64,000 bases of DNA from Oligoflexia bacterium (GTDB taxonomy: Bacteria; Bdellovibrionota; UBA1018). Position 1 is the first letter of the stretch. The number at the start of each line of letters is the position of its first letter. Both the position numbers and the translations under genes were made by a program. Below, piece by piece: positions 1 through 8,423 of the stretch. Where the stretch lies: assembly GCA_903935335.1 (NCBI GenBank), contig CAIZRG010000059.1, forward strand, positions 17,358-81,357. Reading direction: 5' to 3'. The notes below the pieces were generated by a model, which saw only the letters and a list, made by a program, of their open reading frames with translations, was not told the DNA's origin and ran no database searches.

Positions 1-312
1 CTTTCACGTAAACATCCAGAATGGGAATTCACCCGGACCAATGATTTTTGGAACCAAGCAGACCTAGCTATTCAACACGGATGGGAAACTGATGCAGTCG
101 TAGTGACTGAAACTATTGGGATATTTGAAAGATTCTTATCAGGAAAACCAGAAGAGCATCCAGAAGTTCAATCAAACTGGATGCTCTGGCCCAACTACTT
201 CCTCAATCGTCTCTGGATTGCTCCCGGATGGAAACCCAACCGATATCTCTGCCAAAAAGGCCGGTGGCAAGCTTTTTTGTTTATGAAAGAGATTCCTTCT
301 CAAAAACATTAA
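1..312 (+). CDS. C-terminal part of an unrecognised protein, cut by the window edge
   Basis: The frame is open from base 1 to the TAA at 310-312, giving 103 residues with no obvious start, so the gene begins outside the window. The fragment is rich in Trp and aromatic residues and ends in KEIPSQKH. I recognise no family. There is no signal peptide or membrane segment in the visible part. The next gene starts about 100 bases downstream on the same strand. Confidence 0.6.
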   Translation, partial: LSRKHPEWEFTRTNDFWNQADLAIQHGWETDAVVVTETIGIFERFLSGKPEEHPEVQSNWMLWPNYFLNRLWIAPGWKPNRYLCQKGRWQAFLFMKEIPSQKH

Positions 313-413
313 ACTCAAGCTCAATAGCTTTTCCTCACAAACTGTTCTCCTGTAGTTTTATAGGAACTCATTTTTATTTACTTCTTCCCCTAAAAAATAT
401 AGTCACCTTTTTC

Positions 414-1064
414 ATGAAAAAACTTTTGATATTGGCAGTTTTATTTCCAAGAATTCTTATTGCAGAACCATTTTTTGATGCTGCAGATCAAGAAATTCAC
501 GAAGGGGATCGAATACTTATTCTTGGTGCTTCCGGATATGTTCGAGTCATTGATGAGCTCAAAGAAAATAAAACTTTAGACTGTACAGAATATGTTCTGA
601 TTGCTAGCCATCCATGGTTCGGAAAATGGAATGATACTATTCGCTTTTCCGAGAATACAGCTAGAATGGGGATGGTTTACAGATCTATTGTCACCGCTCC
701 ATATATAGAAGTTGGTGAAAATGTTGTCTTTTTTACTATGGAAGAAGGTGAAAATCAGTTAAGCAAAAAAGAAGGAAAAGTGACAGAACTGTTTTCAGGT
801 GGACACATGATGGTTAGAACTAGCTGGCGATCTTCGGTCGCGATTTCTTATAGTCAGCTGATCTATCCAACTGTTTCTTATGTTCCAGAACAGCCCTCTG
901 GCCCTCCTTATTCACTTCATGCAGTAGAAGAAATGGTTTTCAAAAAGCATCAATACCACTATCCGGATTACAACGACAAAATAGAATATCTAAAAAATAC
1001 TATCTTAACTACACATAAAGCAGAAATTAATGAATTATTTTCTGTAGGCAGAGAGTCACCCTGA
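414..1064 (+). CDS. Small exported protein of unknown function
   Basis: This encodes 216 residues. The ATG at 414 is chosen because it opens a clear signal peptide (MKKLLILAVLF, then a likely cut after IAEP), whereas the longer frame from 228 overlaps the upstream gene. The mature part has an early stretch, EGDRILILGASGYVRVID, that could be a small beta-barrel (SH3/Tudor-like), but this is only an impression. No catalytic motif is visible. There is no Shine-Dalgarno sequence, and a TATAGT hexamer lies ten bases before the ATG, so the transcript may be almost leaderless. Export is well supported; function is unknown. Confidence 0.7.
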   Translation: MKKLLILAVLFPRILIAEPFFDAADQEIHEGDRILILGASGYVRVIDELKENKTLDCTEYVLIASHPWFGKWNDTIRFSENTARMGMVYRSIVTAPYIEVGENVVFFTMEEGENQLSKKEGKVTELFSGGHMMVRTSWRSSVAISYSQLIYPTVSYVPEQPSGPPYSLHAVEEMVFKKHQYHYPDYNDKIEYLKNTILTTHKAEINELFSVGRESP

Positions 1065-1086
1065 TCATTTTTTTAGTTAAAACTTT

Positions 1087-1404
1087 TTGATTATAATACA
1101 TGAAATTAAGGTTTTTTGCTCTTTCGTGCTAGAAACTATTTCTTTCTTGTGTTTTTCAATAAGTTCTAATACAGATCTTTCAGAATCAGAGTGCTCTGAG
1201 ATTCGACTGGATCAAAACGGTGGATCCATGGAAATGATTCTAGTAGGCAAACAACACGACGATCTGTGCTATACTCATACAGCTGTTGATCTCATTCATG
1301 CAAAGCCAGGAAATCAAAATCAACTCTCTTCGCCTTTAGATGCAGCTGCTCATTTCAAATCGACAACTCCTGCATCATTTCTCCAAGCATTTAGACACTA
1401 CTAA
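1087..1404 (+). CDS. Doubtful small ORF, possibly a frameshifted exported protein
   Basis: The frame begins at a TTG and runs 105 residues without similarity that I recognise. A better ATG at 1100 lies in another frame and encodes MKLRFFALSC before a stop. Adding one T to the T run near 1109-1114 would join that ATG to this frame and give a signal-peptide-like start. This is therefore either a decayed exported protein or a chance ORF. No Shine-Dalgarno sequence precedes either start. Confidence 0.3.
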   Translation: MIIIHEIKVFCSFVLETISFLCFSISSNTDLSESECSEIRLDQNGGSMEMILVGKQHDDLCYTHTAVDLIHAKPGNQNQLSSPLDAAAHFKSTTPASFLQAFRHY

Positions 1405-1457
1405 AGATAATCTCCGCTTTATCTGGAGTTACTGATGCAGTTCTGTGAGGGAGCACC

Positions 1458-2327
1458 TCAGAAATGGGGTGAGCTACTCGATCCAACAGCTTGCCCCTCA
1501 TAAATCATCCCATCTCGAGTATCAAAATAAAGTGAACGACCTCTTATGGCAACAAACTGACTCAAGTAAGTCTCACTATCAAGAAGTTCTGGGCTTACAA
1601 ATTGTTTTATATAAGGCTTGAGTTTCCCCATTGTATTCATTTTAGCTGAAATGATTTCAAGCATTCCTGGAACAGCATGAACGTGTACACTAAAGTTTAG
1701 CTTTTGAATCATCTCTAGTCGTTCTACGGAAATATTGGAAGCCACAAGTGTTACAAGATAAATTTGAACCTGATCATGAGTCGAAGATCCTTGGAGTTTT
1801 TTAGCAGCAGATCTAAAATTTTTTTCAAAATCCTCATCCCAAAAAGGGATATGCGCAAAAAAACCTTGTTTTGTCTCTTGATTATATCCAATGACCGCAA
1901 CACAATCAGCAAGTTCTGTTGTATACATAATAGGATTTTTTTTAGTAAAATTTGAAAAATAAAACGTTCCAAGTCCTTTTTGAGGATGGATATGAAATGC
2001 ATTTCCAGCAATAATATTTATTGGTAATTTAGTGGGAGTAAATTGAGAAGCACTTTTCCATTTTAAATGAAAACTTCTATCAACTGCATTGTACTTGTCA
2101 CTTGAAAATACAGTCTTCATTATTTTTTGCTCAAATTCAACTTCTTGAGTAATAGAAGATAACTGACCCTCTTTAAGTAAACCAAAACCTTCTTTCAATC
2201 GCTCTCCACTAAATCCAGCAGCATAGGTATAAGTTTTCCGGTCAGAAGTAATAATGGTTACAGTAGCTACCGCATGCGCTAAACATGAGATTAAAAAAAC
2301 TATAATTGAAAACAATTTTAAAAACAT
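1458..2327 (-). CDS. Exported CheD-like (CNF1-fold) putative glutamine deamidase
   Basis: The protein has 289 residues and starts with a signal peptide (hydrophobic 3-19, cut near AHA/VAT). A good ribosome site, AGAAGGG, lies seven bases before the ATG. Residues 134-160 resemble the active site of the chemoreceptor deamidase CheD: T136/T137, then C142 in ELADCVAV, then H159 in FFAHIPF. The Cys-to-His distance of 17 residues equals that of the Cys27/His44 pair of Thermotoga CheD, and T136 sits six residues before Cys as in CheD. The first 110 residues and the last 100 match nothing I know. CheD is cytoplasmic and about 160 residues long, whereas this protein is longer and exported. It could act on a periplasmic, surface or host protein. 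The fold assignment is inference from the motif. Confidence 0.6.
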   Translation of the reverse strand: MFLKLFSIIVFLISCLAHAVATVTIITSDRKTYTYAAGFSGERLKEGFGLLKEGQLSSITQEVEFEQKIMKTVFSSDKYNAVDRSFHLKWKSASQFTPTKLPINIIAGNAFHIHPQKGLGTFYFSNFTKKNPIMYTTELADCVAVIGYNQETKQGFFAHIPFWDEDFEKNFRSAAKKLQGSSTHDQVQIYLVTLVASNISVERLEMIQKLNFSVHVHAVPGMLEIISAKMNTMGKLKPYIKQFVSPELLDSETYLSQFVAIRGRSLYFDTRDGMIYEGQAVGSSSSPHF

Positions 2328-2350
2328 AATTAAACCCTTCTTAAAATTTC

Positions 2351-2465
2351 TTAACTACAAGGAGAACAACTAGGCTTATGCTGTTTCCAATCTTTTCTTT
2401 GGCAGTTCTTGTTGCAGTAATACCGACAAGTAAAAAAAGAAAATAACAGTTAAAAATTTAAACAT
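2351..2465 (-). pseudogene. Half of a MYND zinc finger behind a hydrophobic start, frameshifted
   Basis: Read on the minus strand, 2428-2351 encodes CRYYCNKNCQRK, then DWKQHKPSC and a stop. This matches the second half of a MYND zinc finger (YCxxxCQ, then W, H and C). An ATG at 2465 begins MFKFLTVIFFF, a signal-peptide-like start, but in another frame. Deleting one T of the seven-T run (2432-2438 on the plus strand) joins the two into a 37-residue peptide. The first pair of zinc ligands is missing. This is either a decayed remnant or a tiny gene disrupted by a homopolymer error. MYND fingers are mainly eukaryotic. Confidence 0.5.
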
Positions 2466-2590
2466 GCCTAAAATTTTTATGTTTAAATTTATTGAGATCT
2501 CTTTATAGCTCTAAAACATTGGGAAAAAAACTATTTTTTAGGTTTTTTTTCGCTGAAGACATGCTTGACTTTGACCTTAGATTATACAGG

Positions 2591-2752
2591 GATAGTAAAG
2601 GGGGCAGGTGGAACAACCAGACCAAAAATTCATTTTAGGATTAATAAAGTTAGGTAGTTTTCTGCGTTCTCCTTTGGAGACTGCCTCAGGAACAGGAAAA
2701 AACAGTCTCCAAGAATATTCATGGACTACGCCCCAAAAACTGGGGTGTTTTT
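2591..2752 (+). ncRNA. Possible small structured RNA ending in a terminator
   Basis: A TTGACC hexamer (2571-2576) and TAGTAA (2593-2598) sit 16 bases apart. They are followed by about 130 bases without an ORF and then by two hairpins. The first is a perfect 10-bp stem (TTGGAGACTG at 2674-2683 with CAGTCTCCAA at 2703-2712) around a purine-rich 19-base loop. The second is a GC stem with a T run. I could not match it to 6S, SRP, tmRNA or RNase P RNA. The promoter is weak, so the call is tentative. Confidence 0.25.
2728..2752 (+). terminator. Rho-independent terminator-like hairpin
   Basis: ACGCCCC (2728-2734) pairs with GGGGTGT (2742-2748), with one G-T pair, around AAAAACT. A run of five Ts follows at 2748-2752. 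No plus-strand protein gene precedes it, which supports a short untranslated transcript upstream. Confidence 0.5.
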
Positions 2753-2982
2753 AGCCCTAAAGTATAAAGATTGAATTGAAGCCTAAAACAAGCCCCTGGA
2801 TGAATGAATTCAGGAAATCCTATAGGAGACTAATTCAGTATTGAAAAGATTAAAAGTTTTAATACACAATAAAACAAAAAAAATTGAAAATTCAGTAAAA
2901 TCCAGATTTAATGATGAGGCCAACTCCAAACAACCTCTCGCTATTACTTGCTGTGCAATTAATGTTGCCTCCTGACAACACA

Positions 2983-4038
2983 CTAATCCCTTCTTAAATA
3001 ATCCACCATAGCCTGAAAAACAAAGGAGTTTTGAGCGACATCTTCGGCTATTCGCTTCATCATCCTAGTAGGAATAGCTCCAATTCCAGCCAAATTATTA
3101 AGGAGATAGTTGCTTTGGAAGGATCCAAATGCCCACCCAGTCCAGGTGTCTCGCTTCCACTCCTGAATTGCAGGAGTGAGCTCAACGCCGACGTTAAATA
3201 AATTAACAGAGATAAACTGATCATCATGTCCCTGAATTGTAACGGTACCCTGGGTACCCCAACTTGAGTGAAGGTTTACCCATCCATTACCCAGAAAAAA
3301 GAGGGAGACAGTGTCGTGTTCAAGGTCAATGGATCGAGAAAACTGCTTCATAAAAGTAAACATTGGATTCATGCAAGACGAGCTGCCGCAAAACTCGTGC
3401 CCAGCATCAATACAGTAAGAGTATTCACCATTACCAAGATGTAATGGCTCAGTTCGGTGGATGGGAGGATTCGAGCAAGAGCCGCATGTAATCGATGATA
3501 GCGAGAGGTCGCCATCGTTTTCCTTATTGAAAGCTGCTAACTCAGTCTTTTTCGGAACAATTCCGGCCCTCCATTCCGTAACCTTTGCGGAAAGAATTCT
3601 AATAGGAATTAGTGTTTCATTTAGCTTTGCCGATGTCTGTATCAAGCTTCTGAAGCTTCCTCGAAGATGCGCAGCACGGTGATAATGTGAAAAAATATTT
3701 TCAATGAACTGTACGACTTCCGCGGCTGATCTAGGTTCGTTCGCAGAAGATACGCTTTCGGAATTGTTTTGTAAATCCAAGCTATTCTTTGGCGTCGTCA
3801 GAAGTGCTGCGGTCATAGCTCCGATTGATGAACCCCAAATCTCATCAAAAAGTTTGTAAACTGGCCTTGCTGTTTCTTTTTCAAGTCTTTCTAGCAATGT
3901 TGCTGGAATGATCCCGGTAGCCCCTCCACTGGGTAAGACCAATATACGATATTCCTGTGCTTCTGCTTTCTGCATGAGAGAAGCCAACAAACAAATGCAA
4001 ACAGATACTCCAATAACTTTTTTTACAAGACTAAACAT
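2983..4038 (-). CDS. Exported patatin-like phospholipase
   Basis: The protein has 351 residues with a signal peptide (hydrophobic 9-22, cut near AEA/QEY). Patatin features follow in order. The oxyanion loop SGGATG (37-42) replaces the usual DGGGxRG. The nucleophile elbow is G69-S-S71-I-G73. The catalytic Asp is D211 in CIDAGH, followed by NP as in the family's DGG/A...NNP. A cysteine-rich insert (CGSC near 185-188, more near 217-223) may form disulfides, fitting an exported enzyme. Patatins hydrolyse acyl chains of lipids, and bacterial ones are often secreted toxins. A sharp sigma-70 promoter ends two bases before the expected mRNA start (see 4047-4075). Confidence 0.78.
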   Translation of the reverse strand: MFSLVKKVIGVSVCICLLASLMQKAEAQEYRILVLPSGGATGIIPATLLERLEKETARPVYKLFDEIWGSSIGAMTAALLTTPKNSLDLQNNSESVSSANEPRSAAEVVQFIENIFSHYHRAAHLRGSFRSLIQTSAKLNETLIPIRILSAKVTEWRAGIVPKKTELAAFNKENDGDLSLSSITCGSCSNPPIHRTEPLHLGNGEYSYCIDAGHEFCGSSSCMNPMFTFMKQFSRSIDLEHDTVSLFFLGNGWVNLHSSWGTQGTVTIQGHDDQFISVNLFNVGVELTPAIQEWKRDTWTGWAFGSFQSNYLLNNLAGIGAIPTRMMKRIAEDVAQNSFVFQAMVDYLRRD

Positions 4039-4046
4039 AAAAGTTT

Positions 4047-4075
4047 TTTATACACAGACGAGCCAGTATTGTCAA
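4047..4075 (-). promoter_or_regulatory. Consensus sigma-70 promoter of the patatin gene, implying a leaderless mRNA
   Basis: On the minus strand TTGACA (4075-4070) is followed by a 17-base spacer and TATAAA (4052-4047). Transcription would start near 4040, while the patatin ATG begins at 4038, leaving about two untranslated bases. No Shine-Dalgarno sequence is present. The promoter is seen directly; leaderless translation is inferred. Confidence 0.7.
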
Positions 4076-4462
4076 AAAATTTATTCGAGGTGTTATTCAA
4101 TATTAAATCCGATTACATTTAGGTATCTGCATTTTTTAATACAAAAACTTAAAATTATCTGAGGTTTTTGACAGGATTTCAGAAATGTTGAGCATATCCA
4201 GTTTTTAGTTGGAAACTTTTTAAACGGCTCCAGTTTTTTAAGCAGCAACTTTCTACTTAGTTGCGTCCATCAAGTTATTGTTCTGAACTTGTTTAATGGT
4301 CTTCCTCACTGTTCAGATTGATTTGCGGCAGATTCATTTCGCTCTCTGAGCCACTTCTGCAGGTCAAGGAGCATTGCCTTGGCATCCGAATAGCTGATGA
4401 CTGGCCTCCTTAACTCGCTTTGAGTCTACCTATCGTCTGGATCAATTAATGGATTCATCCGT
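4076..4462. other. Intergenic stretch with possible decayed coding sequence
   Basis: No complete gene is visible. On the minus strand, about 4416-4314 reads KPVISYSDAKAMLLDLQ-like residues and ends in KWLRERNE, which vaguely recalls the C-terminal part of IS66-type transposases. Frameshifts and stops surround it. The rest is AT-rich without clear signals. Confidence 0.25.
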
Positions 4463-4894
4463 TTAGTAAAGTTCAAATTGCTTGCCAGAGTAGTGCGTTT
4501 TCCAAACTATTTTTTCAATATCTTTTTGATCCCTACTTAGTACGATTCTTGGAAAATTATCGGTCAAGTCGACTTTATCAAATGGGTCAATATTGGATGC
4601 GACTTCACTCAGGGTATCAATTGAAATAACTATTTCTTTTGAAACTAATGTGTCAGCAGGTTCATTTTGATGGTATGGGTTTGTTGTAAGGCTGTAATTC
4701 CCTTTGAAGTCATAACCATTATAATTTACAAAAATTTTATCATTTTCAAACTGAACAATAATTTCATTTGATGAGAATATCCTAGAAATAATGGCATTTT
4801 GCACATCGCCAATTGTTCTAATATCTGCAAAAGCACTCGATGTTGTTGTATAAATTAAATATAAGATAGCACTAAAAGTTCGAACGATTTTCAC
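4463..4894 (-). CDS. Small exported protein of unknown function
   Basis: There are 143 residues starting at a GTG at 4894, chosen because AAAGGAG lies eight bases upstream. The N-terminus is a signal peptide (MKIVRTFSAILYLIY, cut near AFA/DIR). The mature part is about 120 residues, acidic, with no cysteine pattern or motif I recognise. It stands alone between two intergenic gaps. Confidence 0.6.
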   Translation of the reverse strand: MKIVRTFSAILYLIYTTTSSAFADIRTIGDVQNAIISRIFSSNEIIVQFENDKIFVNYNGYDFKGNYSLTTNPYHQNEPADTLVSKEIVISIDTLSEVASNIDPFDKVDLTDNFPRIVLSRDQKDIEKIVWKTHYSGKQFELY

Positions 4895-5120
4895 TACGAG
4901 ACTCCTTTTATTGAAAAACTAAATCTAAATGAAATGACTACTTTAAGCAAGCAAAAGTTTCATTGAAATATATTGGATAAGATGCCTCACCAAGGGTGGT
5001 TCTATCGACTTGTTTGGTGCATGCAAGGCTTTATTTTAGACCGGCTTTTAGGATGTGCAGCAAAGCTTCATCAAAATATTTTATTTGATATACACGTAAT
5101 TGCTTTAAAAAACTCACAAT

Positions 5121-5594
5121 TTATTTTTGAATGCCTAGATAAATATCAACATTAGCATGTTTAGGATTCTGAGCTTCTTTGCCATAGATTTCATAGTCAG
5201 TCTGATAAGATCGAGACCCGCCGAGTTCTTTTTTAGACATTTTCCAAATTTTCCCCCATAAGTCATATACAACTTGAGGAAGCGATCCCAGCTGTGTTTT
5301 GAGCTTTAAATAATGGCCAGGTTGAATCTGGACTGTTTTAAACTCATCTCGATTATATTCAGACTTTACTTTTACGCCTACTAAGTAATCGTAATCCCCA
5401 GTGTAATCACTTTCATAATTAAAATAGACTGAAAAAAGATCAGCACCTACTTTGTTTGGAATCCTCTCTAAAAGATTTTCTGTAAAAAATCGTTCTAAAA
5501 GTTTTTTAATTTTACCTTCTTCTGTCATTTCTAATGTATTGTTTGTTCTAATCGAAATTCCACAAACTAAAAAATCTTTTTTTATAGAAATCAT
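5121..5594 (-). CDS. GyrI-like / AraC-type effector-binding domain protein
   Basis: This is a stand-alone small-molecule-binding domain of 157 residues. It follows the pattern of the integron-cassette/GyrI-like family throughout: GISIRTNN near the start, ERFF and RIPNKV, then YESDYTGDYDYLVG in the middle, a GHYLKLK strand, LPQVVYDLWGKIW, a YEIYG strand and a C-terminal VDIYLGIQK. Such proteins bind hydrophobic or cationic ligands and can act as regulators without their own DNA-binding domain. AGAGGG lies before the ATG. It has no signal peptide, unlike its neighbours. Confidence 0.8.
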   Translation of the reverse strand: MISIKKDFLVCGISIRTNNTLEMTEEGKIKKLLERFFTENLLERIPNKVGADLFSVYFNYESDYTGDYDYLVGVKVKSEYNRDEFKTVQIQPGHYLKLKTQLGSLPQVVYDLWGKIWKMSKKELGGSRSYQTDYEIYGKEAQNPKHANVDIYLGIQK

Positions 5595-6218
5595 TAATCC
5601 CTCTTGGTTTGTGACTAGTTTATTATCGATTATTTTTTTTAAACTTCAAGTTTTTTTTAATTGGGGGTATGAGGCTTAACAAAACGGAAACTGATGTTAA
5701 GACTTAGGTATGCGACCCAAGCGTGCAGGAAGGTTTTTGGGAGGTTGAAGGGAGTTACTTCAGCAGAACATTAAAATACTCAACAATGCAAAGACAACAG
5801 TTCCCGACCAATATAAAAATCGTCAAAAAAAAGGTCTTTTTCATTAGACATCGCAGACGTTTCGTAACAATTCATTAATAATACAGTGCACTCACTCTAG
5901 GCCTAATCATAAGAGTTTTCACGGAAATTTAGATATTCTACCCTACTGAGGGAGCTACGTAGTTTTGCTTTCGGCGTGCGCGATGTTTACTCTTAAGTTT
6001 CCATCGCTCCTTAAGGATCTCATTCAGGAGCTAAAGGCCGTCAGGAAGGTATTTGGAGAGGAGCACCCCATACAGAGGTTATAAAGAAATCTATTTATCC
6101 CTTATTGGATTAAAGAAATTCAACTTGAAAATTGAGTAGACTTTATAAGTATGTTATAATTAGAAATCAAATTCATTCTTTATGTTGGATATCTGATACC
6201 TATCCAGAAGGAATTGTT
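5595..6218. other. Long intergenic stretch, little coding signal
   Basis: A 33-codon ORF at 5983-6084 (ending in GEEHPIQRL) is the only candidate and is not recognised. The stretch has the patchy look of degraded coding sequence. No RNA gene or terminator was identified. Confidence 0.3.
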
Positions 6219-7616
6219 TTGCTTGAAGCACCTAAAATCGTCATTGCAGGGGCCAGTGGATATATTGGTCGAGCTATTATCCCAAAACTTCTGGAGCGGT
6301 TTCCAAACGCTGAAATCACTGCTCTTTCTCGGAGTGCCAAAAAATCTGATGATTTGAGGGTGAAATGGAAAGTATGCGATTTATTTTCGCACCATTCCCT
6401 TGAAACTGTAATACCTTCGAAAGTTGATCTAGCTTTTTATTTAGTTCACTCAATGGGACCCACCGCTCATCTAGACCAAGGGTCTTTTGCTGATTACGAT
6501 CTGCTATTAGCAGATAATTTTGCACGTGTGATTCGAAAGCAAGGAATTCAGCATCTCATCTACCTGGGTGGTCTTATTCCAAAAAACGGATCAATGTCTC
6601 TTCATTTGAAAAGTCGACTCGAGGTGGAAGAAACATTTGCTCTCTATCGCTTGCCTATCACAGTATTTCGAGCAGGACTGATCGTCGGGGAGAATGGATC
6701 ATCCTTTCAAATTTTGCTAAAACTAGTAAAACGTATTCCAATTATGATTTGTCCGAATTGGACCCAAACACTGACTACTCCGGTTGATCTTTCAACAGTT
6801 CTTAGTGCTCTAGTTTCTGCATCTCTCAATCCCTTACACTTACAAAAAACCTATGATTTAGCTGGGTGCAAACCTCTCACCTATATAAACATGATGAGGG
6901 AGACAGCAAGTCAAATGGGAAAAAAGAGGTTCTTTTTTACGATCCCATTTTTTACTCCAACTCTTTCACGACTTTGGGTAAGTCTCATTACAAACAGCCC
7001 AAAAAATCTTGTCTACCCGTTGATACAATCACTCCAGCACCCTATGGTCGCCCGAGATTGTCATTTGTATGATGATGAATCCCTAAAACGATCATATTCC
7101 GATCTCCTGAAAAATACGGTCCTTAAGACTCAACCAGGAAAAGCGCTCTTTCATTTTCAACCCAGTAGAAAAACTGTTCGCTCAGTCCAGCGACTTGTTC
7201 TGCCTCACAGCAAGAATGCTGAATGGATCAAATTTCGATACCTTGAATGGTTACCCCGATTTTTAAAACCCTTCATCAAGGTTAATCTTGATGGAAATTT
7301 CGTAGTTTTTTCTGTATTCAAACGCAACTGGATCATGCTGCAACTTGAGTTTAGTTCAAGTTGCAGCGATATCGACACGCAAATCCTTTACATTATTAAA
7401 GGTCTTATAGTTGCCGAGAATAATCGGGGTAGACTTGAATTTCGCGTCGTACTCAATCGCAGGTATGTCATTGCTGCTATTCATGATTACTGCCCTGCAC
7501 TGCCATGGTTTATCTATCAACAAATTCAGGCAAGAATACATCTTTTTGTCATGAGATCATTCGGTAAAGAATTAGAACTGAACTTTAAAGATTCTTCTGA
7601 CAGTCTAAATCTCTGA
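6219..7616 (+). CDS. NAD(P)-binding SDR-family oxidoreductase
   Basis: A Rossmann domain opens with KIVIAGASGYIG (GxxGxxG type). The family signatures YLVHSMG, a central LIYLGGL and the LKSRLEVEE / FRAGLIVG blocks match the NAD(P)H-binding DUF2867-associated SDR group. The frame could start at 6132, but a TTG at 6219 is preceded at six bases by AGAAGGA and places the Rossmann fold at the N-terminus, so 465 residues are chosen. The second half (about residues 270-465) is less conserved and may recognise substrate. The substrate is unknown. It is a single gene, convergent with the next. Confidence 0.7.
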   Translation: MLEAPKIVIAGASGYIGRAIIPKLLERFPNAEITALSRSAKKSDDLRVKWKVCDLFSHHSLETVIPSKVDLAFYLVHSMGPTAHLDQGSFADYDLLLADNFARVIRKQGIQHLIYLGGLIPKNGSMSLHLKSRLEVEETFALYRLPITVFRAGLIVGENGSSFQILLKLVKRIPIMICPNWTQTLTTPVDLSTVLSALVSASLNPLHLQKTYDLAGCKPLTYINMMRETASQMGKKRFFFTIPFFTPTLSRLWVSLITNSPKNLVYPLIQSLQHPMVARDCHLYDDESLKRSYSDLLKNTVLKTQPGKALFHFQPSRKTVRSVQRLVLPHSKNAEWIKFRYLEWLPRFLKPFIKVNLDGNFVVFSVFKRNWIMLQLEFSSSCSDIDTQILYIIKGLIVAENNRGRLEFRVVLNRRYVIAAIHDYCPALPWFIYQQIQARIHLFVMRSFGKELELNFKDSSDSLNL

Positions 7617-7641
7617 GATATCCAGATTAATGTTAACCCCC

Positions 7642-8286
7642 TTATTCATTCTGAAACTTGCCAGCCCAGACCTCAATAGGATCGTACATTTTGTCTTGAT
7701 AAATTCTTCCTTCTTTATAGGCTTGAACAGCATAATACCTGGCATTATATCCATCAGGAACACAGTTTTCCAAAGCTAGACACTCTCCCAATGTCTTATC
7801 AGAGCCTTTAGGTTGGAAATAAGATAAAAATCCCTCACGAATTCCACGAGAAGCCACAATTTGACCCTGAACCTCACCCCTATAAAGAAAAACTTTATGC
7901 TTTAATCGAATTCCTAAAAGTGAAATAAAAGTAGCATTTTTCCCAATATGAAAATCCAATGAATCAATCAGCCACTTCACATTCACACCCACATCTTCCC
8001 CTTCAATTTCTAAAGATGTATCATCCACAAACACACCCTCAAATTGAGATGCCTTGTAAATCACAACTGTCTCTGAATCAGCATCAGGTTCTTTTAGATC
8101 TTGAGTCTCAATGACTACACTCTCACCAAAAAGTCTTTCAAACTCTATTTTCTTCCTCTGATTCGAGGTATTAATTTTTATACTTCGATATTGCTGCACT
8201 CGTTCCTCGTCCATTGCATAAAGATTTCTACTCTCTATAAGCAGAGAAAATAAGACCAGATAAAATAGTATTAATATTTTTTTCAT
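7642..8286 (-). CDS. Exported HAM1/RdgB-like nucleotide pyrophosphatase homologue
   Basis: The protein has 214 residues with a signal peptide (MKKILILFYLVLF, cut near LYA/MDE). The mature part resembles the inosine/xanthosine triphosphate pyrophosphatase fold: a first strand with NTSNQRKKIEFERLFG (the family's T/SxNxxKxxE), a middle acidic QDLKEPDAD segment, and FVDDTSLEIEG matching the conserved DDSGLEV block. Known family members clear noncanonical purine nucleotides in the cytoplasm and have no signal peptide. The canonical lysine in KAxxA is partly kept (YKASQF). Either the enzyme now works outside the cytoplasm or the fold has been reused. The fold is fairly likely; the activity is uncertain. 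Confidence 0.6.
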   Translation of the reverse strand: MKKILILFYLVLFSLLIESRNLYAMDEERVQQYRSIKINTSNQRKKIEFERLFGESVVIETQDLKEPDADSETVVIYKASQFEGVFVDDTSLEIEGEDVGVNVKWLIDSLDFHIGKNATFISLLGIRLKHKVFLYRGEVQGQIVASRGIREGFLSYFQPKGSDKTLGECLALENCVPDGYNARYYAVQAYKEGRIYQDKMYDPIEVWAGKFQNE

Positions 8287-8423
8287 AAAAATAACCTAGC
8301 TCAATAAGCTAAATTCTGATTTAAGTCTTACTCCCTGGATATAATAAATTCAACTTAATTCATTCAATGAAAAGATCCATCTAGTGCTCAAAAAAAACCG
8401 TTTTTGGGTCGAAATCTAAATCT

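Noticed and set aside
2565..2588. TTGACT with TATACA as a promoter
   Set aside because: The spacing is only about 12 bases, too short for sigma-70. The pair TTGACC/TAGTAA was used instead, with low confidence.
2684..2702. The purine-rich loop (TCAGGAACAGGAA) as an SRP RNA helix 8
   Set aside because: It contains TCAGG and GGAA, but the bases around the tetraloop (AAC and AAA) cannot pair, so the SRP apical stem does not form.
4973..5155. A 60-codon plus-strand ORF before the GyrI-like gene
   Set aside because: It starts with TTG, has no ribosome site, shows no known similarity and overlaps the end of a well-supported gene.
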